64,000 bases of DNA. It comes from Bradyrhizobium sp. AUGA SZCCT0176 (GTDB taxonomy: Bacteria > Pseudomonadota > Alphaproteobacteria > Rhizobiales > Xanthobacteraceae). Of the stretch, positions 52,840-61,722 are shown piece after piece (position 1 is the first letter of the stretch; every line of letters starts with the position of its first letter). The stretch lies in NCBI RefSeq assembly GCF_018130145.1, contig NZ_JAFCMB010000004.1, forward strand, positions 248,001 to 312,000, in the 5' to 3' direction. The position numbers were made by a program, and so were the translations under genes. The notes under the pieces are model-generated. The model saw nothing but the letters and a program-made list of their open reading frames with translations. It was not told the DNA's origin and made no database searches.

Positions 52840-53736
52840 CTAGCCCAGTCTCATCGCCGCGACGGCGCGCGCGATCGAGGCGATGGTGGCGTTTTGTTGC
52901 GCGCTGGGAATGCTGGCGCCCGTCAGATAGGCCGCGACGATGACAGGGGCGCCGTCGGGAGGCCACACCACGGCAACGTCATTGTTCGTGCCATGGTCAC
53001 CGGCGCCGGTCTTGTCACCGACACGCCAGCCTTTCGCAAACCCTGCGCGCAATCGTGTGTCGCCCGTCTTGTTGGCAACTAACCATGCCGTCAATTGCTC
53101 GCGCGATGCCGCCGACAGCGCCCCAGTCCCAAGGACGAGTGCCTGGAAATCCGAAGCCATCGCATTCGGTGTCGTGGTATCGCGGAGATCGTCGGGCAGT
53201 GCCTGGTTGAGCGACGGTTCATCCCGGTCCAGCCGCGTGACCTGATCGCCGAGCCCTCGCGCGAAGGCCGTCAGCCCCGGAGGTCCGCCGATACTGGCGA
53301 GCAGCAGGTTGCCCGCAGTGTTGTCGCTCCGTGTCATCGCCGCGTCGCAAATTTCAGCGAGCGTCATGCCATCGCCCCCGGCGTGCTTTTCAGTTACCGG
53401 CGAATTCACCACGATTGCTGATGCGTCGAAGGTTATGCGCCGCGTCAATTGCTCCTTCCTGGCATCCACCCGCGCCAGCACCGCCGCTGTCGCCAGCGCC
53501 TTGAAGGTGCTGCACATCGGGAAACGCTCGTCGCCCCGGTGGACATGACGCGCGCCGGTTGCCGTCTCCAGCACACAAACGCCGAGCCGGCCACCGCTCT
53601 CGCTCTCCAGACGCTTGATCTCGGCGATCAGTCGTTGATCCGCGGCCGCAGCGCGAGCCGTTTTTGGCAGACCGCTCAGATCAGCGGCTATCAGTGCTGC
53701 GCCGAAACCAAGGTGAAATTGTCTCCTGCTGATCAT
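52840..53736 (-). CDS. bla: Class A beta-lactamase
   Basis: A 298-residue serine beta-lactamase with an N-terminal twin-arginine-like leader (ISRRQFHLGFGAALIAADL). All active-site motifs are present: STFK (serine nucleophile), SDN, the omega-loop glutamate in DRDEPSLNQ, and KTG. It hydrolyses beta-lactams in the periplasm. It is divergent from a LysR regulator across 102 bases, the AmpR/PenR-type arrangement for inducible enzymes. It lies inside the segment bracketed by a 74-bp direct repeat. Confidence 0.93.
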   Translation of the reverse strand: MISRRQFHLGFGAALIAADLSGLPKTARAAAADQRLIAEIKRLESESGGRLGVCVLETATGARHVHRGDERFPMCSTFKALATAAVLARVDARKEQLTRRITFDASAIVVNSPVTEKHAGGDGMTLAEICDAAMTRSDNTAGNLLLASIGGPPGLTAFARGLGDQVTRLDRDEPSLNQALPDDLRDTTTPNAMASDFQALVLGTGALSAASREQLTAWLVANKTGDTRLRAGFAKGWRVGDKTGAGDHGTNNDVAVVWPPDGAPVIVAAYLTGASIPSAQQNATIASIARAVAAMRLG

Positions 53737-53838
53737 TTCGAATCCCTCCGGGTTGCGGGCAGGAACGTGCCCAGAAGGCCCTGTCTTGACAAACGATCAG
53801 TTTTGAATGCAGGCATTAGAAAAACTAGGGTCGAACGA

Positions 53839-54756
53839 ATGCGCCGCAGGACGAAGCTTTCCCACCTTCCGCTGAATGCATTACGGGCCTTTGAGGCGAC
53901 GGCGCGCAACCTGAGTTTCACCCGTGCCGGCCTTGAACTCCGCGTTACGCAGGCCGCCGTCAGTCAGCAAGTGAAAGCACTGGAGGACAGGCTTGGCGCG
54001 CAGCTGTTTCGCCGGCTACCGCGCGGCGTCGCGCTGACCGACGAAGGACAAGCACTGCTGCCCAGCATCGTCGAAGCTTTCGGGCGGCTCAACGAAGCGG
54101 TCAATCGTTTTGAAGACGGTCGCTACCAGGACGTCATCACGATCGGCGTAGTCGGCACCTTCGCGTCGGGATGGCTGCTGCCGCGGCTCGACACTTTCAA
54201 GAAGGCGTATCCGCGGATCGACTTGCGTCTGTTCGCCAATAATAATCGCGTCGACATAGCGGGCGAAGGCCTCGATTACGCCATCAGGTTTGGCGACGGC
54301 CTCTGGCACGGTACGGACGCCACCCGCCTGATGGGGGCGTCGTTTACTCCGTTCTGCGCGCCGGCACTGGCCCGCAGGCTGAGCCGGCCGGCCGATCTCA
54401 AACGCGAGGTGCTGCTGCGTTCCTATCGACAGGACGAATGGTCGCGCTGGTTTGCCGCGGCGGGACTGCTTAGTCCCGTTATCAAGGGAATGGTGTTCGA
54501 CTCATCGATCACGATCGCAAGCGTTGCAGCGCGCGGTACCGGCGTTGCGTTGTTGCCGGCGGAGATGTTTCAGGACGAGATCCGTCAACGGCGACTGGTA
54601 CGCCCGTTCAAGACTGAAGTGACGCTCGGCGACTACTGGATTACGTCGCTGCATTCGCGGCAACCATCATCTGCGATGCTCTCGTTCAAGAACTGGTTGC
54701 TTGAAACGATCGCAGCGAAAGCAGAAGCTCCGGCTCGGAATACACGTAGCCGATAG
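53839..54756 (+). CDS. LysR-family regulator, AmpR-like, of the beta-lactamase
   Basis: A 305-residue LysR protein with winged helix LPLNALRAFEATARNLSFTRAGLELRVTQAAVSQQVKALEDRLG. This is given by its position, residues about 9-52; it is the AmpR-type N-terminus. An effector domain follows. It is divergent from bla and is likely its activator or repressor. The ATG at 53839 matches the family start; the frame is open much further upstream through the bla region. Confidence 0.85.
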   Translation: MRRRTKLSHLPLNALRAFEATARNLSFTRAGLELRVTQAAVSQQVKALEDRLGAQLFRRLPRGVALTDEGQALLPSIVEAFGRLNEAVNRFEDGRYQDVITIGVVGTFASGWLLPRLDTFKKAYPRIDLRLFANNNRVDIAGEGLDYAIRFGDGLWHGTDATRLMGASFTPFCAPALARRLSRPADLKREVLLRSYRQDEWSRWFAAAGLLSPVIKGMVFDSSITIASVAARGTGVALLPAEMFQDEIRQRRLVRPFKTEVTLGDYWITSLHSRQPSSAMLSFKNWLLETIAAKAEAPARNTRSR

Positions 54757-54817
54757 CCGTGCGAACGCCGCCACTTGGCCCTGCAGCCGCGGTCGGCGGG
54801 CAAGGCGCGATAGAGTG

Positions 54818-54891
54818 TTCTCTAGCGCTTCGTGGCGCGCTCCAGGAACTGCACCAAAGCGGCACGGTCCTGTTCGGAGCCGATGCGCTGC
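54818..54891. repeat. 74-bp direct repeat, right copy
   Basis: Partner of 52270-52343, with two mismatches. It covers the final codons and stop of the WD40-cytochrome c gene plus four downstream bases, the kind of 3'-end target duplicated when a mobile segment integrates. Confidence 0.85.
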
Positions 54892-56135
54892 TCGGGCATC
54901 TTGGTGCCCGGCGTGTAGGCCGCAGGCCCGATCTCGAACAATTTCGAAACCGTTTCCGGCGTCCAGACGATATCGAGCCGCTTGAGCGCGTCGGAAAAAT
55001 CATATCCCGGCAAGGTCGCGATGCGCCGGCCGAACAGGCCGGCCAGTGTCGGCCCTGCCCGGTTGGCCTGATCGGCGCCGAGCGTGTGGCAGGCGACGCA
55101 GGCACGAAAAATATCCGCGCCGCGGTCGCCGGCATACGCGGCCAGCGGGTCTGCCGTGTGTTCAAACAGCAAGGGATCGACGGGATCTCCGGTCACCGCG
55201 TTCCAGCGGCGGATGGTGCTGTCAGCACCGCCGGTGAGCAGCGTGCGACTATCCGGCAGAAACGCCACCGACCAGACCGGCAGCCCGGGACCTACCAATG
55301 TGCGCGCGAGATTGCGCGTCTTGCGATCGATCACCGCGACAGCGCCGCCAATGCCGGCGGCCGCGACCCACGCGCCGTCGGGCGAGATCGCCATCGAGAT
55401 CACGGGCCTCGGTCCGGCTTCAACGTCACCGGCGCGCGCACCGTCGCTGCCCAGAAAATACAGTCTGCCGTCGGCGCCTCCGGCCGCGATTTCGCCATCA
55501 CGGCCAATCGCGACGGCGTTGAGCGGGGTCGGCATCGCAATGACTGACGGCGGCGACGTGCCCGCCAGCGGCCAGATGCGAACGCTCTGATCATAGCTGA
55601 CGCTGACCAGCGTGCGGCCGTCGGGCGAAAAAGCGACGCCATTGACGTTCTGGGTATGCCCTTCCAGCACGCGCGGCGCGCCGCCCGCGAGCGGCCACAG
55701 GCGCACGGTTTGATCCCACGACACGGAGGCCAATGTTGCGCCATCGGGCGAAACCACAAGGGCTGCGATCGGCGCGGTATGGCCTTCCAGCACCGCGTCA
55801 GGCCGGGTGTTGCCGGCGGTCCAGATCGCAATGCGGCCATCGGCGCCCGCGGTCGCGGCCCGTCCATCCCGGAGCAATGCCACCGCGTTGACGGCGTCGG
55901 CGTGGAAACGAAGCACCTGCTCGGCCGCATTTGATGTCAGCGACCAGCGGATCGCGGTTGAATCGAAGCTGCCTGAAATGGCGCTCGCACCGTCAGGTGA
56001 AATCGCCAAGGCCCGCACCGGCCCGCCATGGCCGCGCAACTGCGCGTGGGCGGCGCTGGTTCCAAGCGCCGTCAGGACCAGCAAAGCGATCCAGGTCAGC
56101 GCTACGAGGCGGCGGATGGTATGAGCACGGAGCAT
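54822..56135 (-). CDS. WD40 beta-propeller protein with C-terminal cytochrome c domain
   Basis: A 437-residue exported protein. It has a signal peptide of about 30 residues and then seven WD40-like blades (LRGHGGPVRALAISPDG, VLEGHTAPIAALVVSPDG, VLEGHTQNVNGVAFSPDG and others). A class I cytochrome c domain follows at about residues 335-435 with heme motif CVACH and a distal methionine in PGTKMPEQR. It is the last gene of the formate dehydrogenase operon. It may bind the periplasmic side of the complex or carry electrons. This is inference; the fusion is unusual. Confidence 0.88.
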   Translation of the reverse strand: MLRAHTIRRLVALTWIALLVLTALGTSAAHAQLRGHGGPVRALAISPDGASAISGSFDSTAIRWSLTSNAAEQVLRFHADAVNAVALLRDGRAATAGADGRIAIWTAGNTRPDAVLEGHTAPIAALVVSPDGATLASVSWDQTVRLWPLAGGAPRVLEGHTQNVNGVAFSPDGRTLVSVSYDQSVRIWPLAGTSPPSVIAMPTPLNAVAIGRDGEIAAGGADGRLYFLGSDGARAGDVEAGPRPVISMAISPDGAWVAAAGIGGAVAVIDRKTRNLARTLVGPGLPVWSVAFLPDSRTLLTGGADSTIRRWNAVTGDPVDPLLFEHTADPLAAYAGDRGADIFRACVACHTLGADQANRAGPTLAGLFGRRIATLPGYDFSDALKRLDIVWTPETVSKLFEIGPAAYTPGTKMPEQRIGSEQDRAALVQFLERATKR

Positions 56136-56188
56136 TCGCGGCGATCGTTTCGTCGGTTCGTGTCGCCGTCAAGGCAGAGGAAGAAGGA

Positions 56189-56587
56189 TCAGCGCATGCC
56201 CGGTTTGTCGCGATCGAGGGCCTTGGCCTGGAGCTCGTCGAGATAATCCTGAAAACGCCGCTCGGCGTTGCTGCCGAGATCGTGCAGGAACGCCCAGGAA
56301 TAGATGCCGGTATTGTGCATGTCGTCGAAGCCGAGCCGCACGGCGTAATTGCCGACGGGATCGACGGAGAGAATGGTCACGTTGCGCTTGCCGCCGACCG
56401 TCTTGCGCTGCGCTTCGGAATGCCCCTGCACCTCGGCGGACGGACTGGTCACCCGGAGCAGTTCGGCCGACAGGTTGAAATCCGCACCGTCGTCAAAGGT
56501 GACGTGAAGGGCGCGGCGGTCCTTCACCAGCCGGATTTCCACCGGCCACGCCGCAACTGCCTTAACTTGCTTGGGCGCGCTCAACAT
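56189..56587 (-). CDS. DUF971 / gamma-butyrobetaine hydroxylase N-terminal-like protein
   Basis: A 132-residue protein with the DUF971 pattern: WPVEIRLVKDRRALHVTFDDG, LSAELLRVTSPSAEVQGH, VGNYAVRLGFDDMHNTGIYSWAFL. In eukaryotic gamma-butyrobetaine hydroxylase this domain binds zinc. The stand-alone bacterial form is linked to iron-sulfur or molybdenum enzyme operons. Here it sits between the small formate dehydrogenase membrane protein and the WD40-cytochrome gene. It may assist metal-centre maturation. Confidence 0.85.
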   Translation of the reverse strand: MLSAPKQVKAVAAWPVEIRLVKDRRALHVTFDDGADFNLSAELLRVTSPSAEVQGHSEAQRKTVGGKRNVTILSVDPVGNYAVRLGFDDMHNTGIYSWAFLHDLGSNAERRFQDYLDELQAKALDRDKPGMR

Positions 56588-56599
56588 CCGATCCAGAAA

Positions 56600-56755
56600 T
56601 CAGTTCGGCCCGATCAGATTCTTGCCGGGATCGCCGACCCTCGCCCCGGTGGTGGTGTAGGCAACCGAACTCGACTGCTGAATGGTGTCGAGCACGGACG
56701 ACACACAGAACGCGGCGATCGCCGCAAACGCCAAAGCCGCCAGAAAGCTCTTCAT
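56600..56755 (-). CDS. Small membrane protein of the formate dehydrogenase operon
   Basis: A 51-residue product with one hydrophobic helix (FLAALAFAAIAAFCVSSVLD) and a short polar tail ending in VGDPGKNLIGPN. It begins 34 bases after the fdhC stop and ends before the DUF971 gene. It is likely an accessory subunit or anchor of the membrane complex. Function unproven. Confidence 0.65.
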   Translation of the reverse strand: MKSFLAALAFAAIAAFCVSSVLDTIQQSSSVAYTTTGARVGDPGKNLIGPN

Positions 56756-56789
56756 CGTATTTCCCTCGAACTGTTCTGTACTCGCATCG

Positions 56790-57800
56790 TCATTCGGCCG
56801 CCACGGCGTGCGTGCCATCTTTCGACGGCGCGCGGCCCTTGGCCTGCTCCTCCGCGACCCAGAGCGCGTGATGCTCCTTGGCCCAGTTGAGGTCGACCTC
56901 GCCGGTGCCCATCGCATCGAACGCGCCCTCCATCCCGACCGAACCGATATAGATGTGGGCCAGCATGACCGCGATGAAGAGCATCGCGATCACGGCATGG
57001 ATCACGGTCCAGAACTGCAACGCCGTGACGTTGGCCGGAAGATACGGGAACAGCATGAACCAGCCCGACACCGACATCAGCACGCCGCCGATGATGACGA
57101 TCCAGAAAATGCCTTTCTGACCGGCGTTGAATCGTTTGGCCGGCGGATGTTTGCCGTTGGGCAGGATGCCGCCACCCTGCTTAATCCATTGCCAGTCGAG
57201 CTTCCCTGGGATGTTATCCTTGATCCAGATCAGGAACATGATCGCGAGGCCAAGCATGAACGGAAACGCCAGGTAATCGTGCGCGATCTTGGCCCAGCCC
57301 GACATGGTCGCAAATGCCTGGGCGCCGAACAGCGGCATGATCAGGACCCGCCCGAAGCTGATGTTGAGGCCCGACAGCGCCAGCACGACGAAACAGCTCG
57401 CCGTCAGCCAATGGGTGAAGCGTTCGAAGCTCGCAAAACGCAGGATCTTGGTGCCGGAAAAACCGTGATCGACGCGAATCCGGCCGCGCACCATCAGGAA
57501 GATCGCCAGCAGCGCGATCATTCCAAGGATGGCGACGCCGCCGATGATCGGCAGCTTGCTGCGTTGAAAATCGCGCCAGTCGCGGCCCGCGGGCTGGATC
57601 AGGCTGGAGGCCATGGTATCCGGGATCGATATCCGCCCGGTGATCTTGTCGCCCTCCTTCAGCGCGTTCAGGAGTTTGTCTTCCTGAACCGCTTCGGCGG
57701 TCGGCTTGAACGTCAGCTGCGCGGCGGCGGGATGCGCGAACACAAACAGCAGCGCGATGGCGGCGCATAGCGCCCGGAGGTGTGAAAGAGAGCTTGGCAT
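56790..57800 (-). CDS. fdhC: Formate dehydrogenase gamma subunit, cytochrome b
   Basis: A 336-residue membrane subunit that accepts electrons from the iron-sulfur subunit and reduces quinone. It has a signal-like N-terminus (LCAAIALLFVFAHPAAA) and a soluble region of about 90 residues. The cytochrome b561-like helices follow with histidines (FERFTHWLTASCFVVLALSG, KIAHDYLAFPF, VIHAVIAMLFIAVMLAHIY). The ATG at 57800 gives this leader; the frame is open further, through the gap and into fdhB. The periplasmic loop at the start is longer than in E. coli FdnI. Confidence 0.9.
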   Translation of the reverse strand: MPSSLSHLRALCAAIALLFVFAHPAAAQLTFKPTAEAVQEDKLLNALKEGDKITGRISIPDTMASSLIQPAGRDWRDFQRSKLPIIGGVAILGMIALLAIFLMVRGRIRVDHGFSGTKILRFASFERFTHWLTASCFVVLALSGLNISFGRVLIMPLFGAQAFATMSGWAKIAHDYLAFPFMLGLAIMFLIWIKDNIPGKLDWQWIKQGGGILPNGKHPPAKRFNAGQKGIFWIVIIGGVLMSVSGWFMLFPYLPANVTALQFWTVIHAVIAMLFIAVMLAHIYIGSVGMEGAFDAMGTGEVDLNWAKEHHALWVAEEQAKGRAPSKDGTHAVAAE

Positions 57801-57865
57801 AGGCCCGTGACCTTCCCGTTTCTCGTGACATGTGCGCCGCCGCGCGCCGCGCGACGGCCAAGGCA

Positions 57866-58462
57866 TCAGCCGGTCGGTGAATCCGCGTAAGCCGTTTTCC
57901 AGCCCCACATGCCCGAACCGTAACCGCGCTTCATCACGCGCTCCTTGTAGATTTCGGCGATGATGGCGCCGTCGCCGGCGAGCAGCGACTTGGTCGAGCA
58001 CATCTCTGCGCAAATCGGCAGCTTGCCCTCGGCCAGACGATTGGCGCCGTATTTGGCGTATTCGGCCGGGCTGGAGTCCGCTTCCGGCCCGCCCGCGCAA
58101 TAGGTGCACTTGTCCATCTTGCCGCGCGAGCCGAAATTGCCGACTTTCGGATATTGCGGCGCGCCGAACGGACACGCGTAGAAGCAGTAGCCGCAGCCGA
58201 TGCACAGGTCCTTGGAGTGGAGCACCACGCCGTCGGCGGTGGTGTAGAAGCACGACACCGGACAAACCGCGGCGCATGGCGCATCGGTGCAATGCATGCA
58301 GGCCATCGACACCGAGCGTTCGCCGGGCTTGCCGTCATTGATGGTGACGACGCGGCGGCGATTGATGCCCCACGGCACTTCATGTTCGTTCTTGCAGGCC
58401 GTCACGCAGGCGTTGCACTCAATGCAACGGTCGGCATCACAGAGAAATTTGACGCGAGCCAT
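57866..58462 (-). CDS. fdhB: Formate dehydrogenase beta subunit, four [4Fe-4S] clusters
   Basis: A 198-residue electron-transfer subunit with four cysteine sets: CIECNACVTACKNEHE, CMHCTDAPCAAVCPVSC, CIGCGYCFYACPFGA and a split CTYC/CAEMC set. It carries electrons from the molybdenum subunit to the cytochrome b. It is shorter than E. coli FdnH, lacking the C-terminal membrane helix. It follows fdhA by 14 bases. Confidence 0.92.
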   Translation of the reverse strand: MARVKFLCDADRCIECNACVTACKNEHEVPWGINRRRVVTINDGKPGERSVSMACMHCTDAPCAAVCPVSCFYTTADGVVLHSKDLCIGCGYCFYACPFGAPQYPKVGNFGSRGKMDKCTYCAGGPEADSSPAEYAKYGANRLAEGKLPICAEMCSTKSLLAGDGAIIAEIYKERVMKRGYGSGMWGWKTAYADSPTG

Positions 58463-58476
58463 GATCTATTCTCCCC

Positions 58477-61443
58477 TCACGCCGATTGAATCTGGCACAG
58501 GGTCACCTTGCCCTCGTGCATGCCGGTGACCGGATCGTAGCCGTAGCTCGTGATCGAGTTCACGCTTTCGCCGAGCACGATCGGATCGCTGCCCTTTGGA
58601 TATTTGCTGCGCTGGTCGACGCCCTGGAACCAGCCGGAGAAGTGGAACGGCATGAATGCGACGCCCTTGCCGACGCGGTCGGTGACGAGCGCCTTGACCC
58701 GAGCCTTCGATGAGTTCTCCGGGCCATAGACCCAGACCCAGCCGCCATCCTTGATGCCGCGTTCGGCAGCATCTGATGTGTTGACCTCGACGAACATGTC
58801 CTGCTGCAATTCGGCAAGCCATTTGTTCGACCGGGTTTCCTCGCCGCCGCCTTCATATTCGACGAGACGACCCGACGTGAGGATGATCGGGAATTGCTTG
58901 GCAAGCCCCTTGTCCACCGCGGCCTTTTGAACCGAAAAGCCGAGATTGGCCATCCGGAACTGGCGGCCGTCCGGACGCGTCGGGTATTTGGCGACGAGTT
59001 CGGGGCGAGAGGTGTAGATCGGCTCGCGATGAACCGGCACCGGATCCGGCAGGTTCCACGCCACCGCGCGTGCCTTGCCGTTGCCATAGGCCATCACGCC
59101 GTGTTCGAGCGTAACGCGGATGATGCCGCCCGACAGGTCGACGGCCCAGCCGACGCCGTCGGGATTGTTGCCGCCGATCTTGTTGATCGTCGCCAGTTCG
59201 GCCGCGGTGAGGTCCTTGTCCCAGCCGAGCTTCTTCAGCACGCCGTAGGTAAACTCCGGATAGCCATCGGTGAGTTCCGAACCCTTGCTGTAGGAACCTT
59301 CCGACAGCAGGTTGACGTTCTTCACCGAACCGTCCGGCTGCTTCTCTTCATAGACGACGCCGAACCGCGCCCGGAACGTGCCGCCGCCGTCCTTGACGTG
59401 CAGGTTGGTGTTGTAGAGCGTATGCGTTCCCGGATGCTTGATCTCCGGCGTGCCCCAGCACGGCCACGGCAGGCCGTAATAGTCGCCGCCGATTTCGGGC
59501 TCGTCGGCCTTGGCGCGCAGGGTCACGAGGTCGAACTTGCCCTGGTTCTTCATGTGCGCCTTCAGCCGCTCCGGCGACTGGCCGGAATAGCCGGTCGAGA
59601 ATCCGCCGCGGTTGATTTCGCGCAGCAGCTCTTCCGGCGACGGACGGTTGTTCTCCACCTTGAGGTTCTTGAACATCGGATCGGCGAAGCCGAGCTTCTT
59701 GGAAAGCAGGTAGATGATCTCGTAATCGTCCTTGGATTCGAAGATCGGCTTGACGACCTGCTCGCCCCACTGCAGCGAGCGGTTGGAAGCGGTGCGCGAG
59801 CCCGAGGTTTCGAACTGGGTGCAGGCCGGCAACAGATAGGTGCCGTTCTTGCGCTCCGAGATCGCCGCGAACGTGGTCGGATGCGGATCGGCAACCACAA
59901 GCAGTTCGAGCTTCTCGAGACCCTTCACCATCTCGGTCATGCGCGGGATGGTATTGCCGCCATGCCCCATGATGAGCACGCCCTTGATGGTGTCGCGTTG
60001 ATCGACATCATCAGGATTGGCCAGCGTCGCATCGAACCAGCGGGTCCACGGGATGCCCGGCAATTCCATGTTCTGCTTGCGGGTGCGGGCCGGACGGCCC
60101 GCCTTGGCCGGCACTTCGTCGAAGCGCGCCTGCAGATAATCGTATTCGACCTCCCAGACCCGCGCCCAGTGCTTCCAGGCGCCTTCGACCAGGCCGTAAT
60201 AGAGCGGCAGCGTCACGATATCGAGGCCGATATCGGTGGCGCCCTGCACGTTGCAATGGCCGCGGAAAATGTTGGCGCCGCCGCCGAAGGTGCCGACATT
60301 GCCGGTCGCCAGCAGCAGCGTGCAATAGGCGCGGACGTTGGCGGTGCCGACGGTGTGCTGGGTGCCGCCCATGCACCAGACAAAGGCCGACGGCTTCTGC
60401 TTGGCGAAGGTCTCGGCGACCTTCTTCAACTGCTCGCCGGGAATCCCCGACACGCGCTCGACCTCTTCCGGCGTCCACTTCGCGACTTCGGCGCGGATCT
60501 GGTCCATGCCGTAAACGCGCTGCTTGATGTATTCCTTGTCTTCCCAGCCATTGTTGAAGATGTGGTGCAGCATGCCCCAGATCACCGCGATGTCGGTGCC
60601 GCTGCGGAAGCGCACATATTCGGTGGCGTGGGCCGCGGTCCGGGTGAAGCGCGGATCGAGCACGAATACGTTGGCGCGGTTGATCTCCTTGCCGGTCAGG
60701 ATGTGCTGCAGCGACACCGGATGCGCTTCGGCGGCATTCGAACCCATGAAGATAACGGTCTTCGAGTTGCGCATGTCGTTGTAGGAATTGGTCATCGCGC
60801 CGTAGCCCCAGGTATTGGCGACGCCGGCGACGGTGGTGGAGTGGCAGATGCGGGCCTGGTGGTCGATGGAGTTGGTGCCCCAGAACGCCGCGAATTTGCG
60901 GAACAGATAGCCACCCTCATTGGAGAATTTCGCGGAACCGAGCAGATAGACGGAATCGGCGCCCGACTTGGCGCGGATCTCCAGCATCTTGTCGCCGATC
61001 TCGTTGATGGCGACGTCCCACGATATTTTCTGCCACTCGCCGTTGACGAGCTTCATCGGGTATTTCAGGCGGCGATCGCCATGCACGAGCTCGCGCACTG
61101 ACGCACCCTTGGCGCAATGCGAGCCGCGGTTGATCGGGCTGTCCCAGGCCGGCTCCTGGCCGACCCAGACGCCGTTCTGCACTTCGGCGATCACGGTGCA
61201 GCCGACCGAACAATGCGTGCAGATGTTCTTTTTGATTTCCGTCGGCGCGCCGACGATTTTCGGACCGGCCTCCGCCTTGCGCACCGAGCCGAGCGGCATC
61301 AAGCCGAGCGCGGCGCCGGCGCCTGCAGCCAGACCGGACCGGCGCAGGAACGTGCGGCGGTCGAGAACCCCTGAAGCCAGGCCGGCGGCGACACCTTGCA
61401 AACGCGCCTTGCCTGCGGATCCGTCTTTTCGCTTCATCAACAT
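58477..61443 (-). CDS. fdhA: Formate dehydrogenase alpha subunit, molybdenum, periplasmic
   Basis: This 988-residue catalytic subunit oxidises formate to CO2. A twin-arginine leader (DRRTFLRRSG, residues 28-37) targets it to the periplasm. A [4Fe-4S] set CTHCSVGC at residues 75-82 plus Cys110 follows, then molybdopterin-binding domains. The active-site position that is selenocysteine in E. coli FdnG is Cys200 (ARICHSTTV) with the catalytic His201 beside it, so this is a cysteine enzyme. It follows the small TAT-target gene and begins the core fdhABC set. Confidence 0.94.
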   Translation of the reverse strand: MLMKRKDGSAGKARLQGVAAGLASGVLDRRTFLRRSGLAAGAGAALGLMPLGSVRKAEAGPKIVGAPTEIKKNICTHCSVGCTVIAEVQNGVWVGQEPAWDSPINRGSHCAKGASVRELVHGDRRLKYPMKLVNGEWQKISWDVAINEIGDKMLEIRAKSGADSVYLLGSAKFSNEGGYLFRKFAAFWGTNSIDHQARICHSTTVAGVANTWGYGAMTNSYNDMRNSKTVIFMGSNAAEAHPVSLQHILTGKEINRANVFVLDPRFTRTAAHATEYVRFRSGTDIAVIWGMLHHIFNNGWEDKEYIKQRVYGMDQIRAEVAKWTPEEVERVSGIPGEQLKKVAETFAKQKPSAFVWCMGGTQHTVGTANVRAYCTLLLATGNVGTFGGGANIFRGHCNVQGATDIGLDIVTLPLYYGLVEGAWKHWARVWEVEYDYLQARFDEVPAKAGRPARTRKQNMELPGIPWTRWFDATLANPDDVDQRDTIKGVLIMGHGGNTIPRMTEMVKGLEKLELLVVADPHPTTFAAISERKNGTYLLPACTQFETSGSRTASNRSLQWGEQVVKPIFESKDDYEIIYLLSKKLGFADPMFKNLKVENNRPSPEELLREINRGGFSTGYSGQSPERLKAHMKNQGKFDLVTLRAKADEPEIGGDYYGLPWPCWGTPEIKHPGTHTLYNTNLHVKDGGGTFRARFGVVYEEKQPDGSVKNVNLLSEGSYSKGSELTDGYPEFTYGVLKKLGWDKDLTAAELATINKIGGNNPDGVGWAVDLSGGIIRVTLEHGVMAYGNGKARAVAWNLPDPVPVHREPIYTSRPELVAKYPTRPDGRQFRMANLGFSVQKAAVDKGLAKQFPIILTSGRLVEYEGGGEETRSNKWLAELQQDMFVEVNTSDAAERGIKDGGWVWVYGPENSSKARVKALVTDRVGKGVAFMPFHFSGWFQGVDQRSKYPKGSDPIVLGESVNSITSYGYDPVTGMHEGKVTLCQIQSA

Positions 61444-61456
61444 GTGCGTGTTCCCA

Positions 61457-61681
61457 TCAATAGCGGTTGACGCGGTAGAAATTCTTGACGTGATCGGTTT
61501 CCTTGTAGCGGGCCTTGACGCGCTCGGCCTGCGACTCGTCCGCGACCGCCTCGCCGCCCGCCAGCGGCACCACGGCGGCTGCAGCGACTGCCGATCCGCC
61601 CATCATGAACAAACGGCGGCGATCGAGCCCCTTGGCATCGAGCGGCTTGTCGGCCGGCGCCTTGTTGGATGGTTTGCTCAT
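61457..61681 (-). CDS. Formate dehydrogenase region TAT-target small protein
   Basis: A 74-residue product with twin-arginine motif LDRRRLFMMGGSAVAAAAVVPLAGG and a short mature part ending in VKNFYRVNRY. This matches the small TAT-exported protein family encoded before formate dehydrogenase alpha genes. Fourteen bases separate it from fdhA. Possibly a folding or assembly partner of the complex. Confidence 0.85.
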   Translation of the reverse strand: MSKPSNKAPADKPLDAKGLDRRRLFMMGGSAVAAAAVVPLAGGEAVADESQAERVKARYKETDHVKNFYRVNRY

Positions 61682-61722
61682 CGCGGTCTCCTCCACTTCA
61701 AACTTTCGATTACCTTTGCGCG

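Noticed and set aside
58894..61101. Plus-strand open frame of about 735 codons across fdhA
   Set aside because: Antisense shadow of a gene with unambiguous molybdoenzyme motifs.
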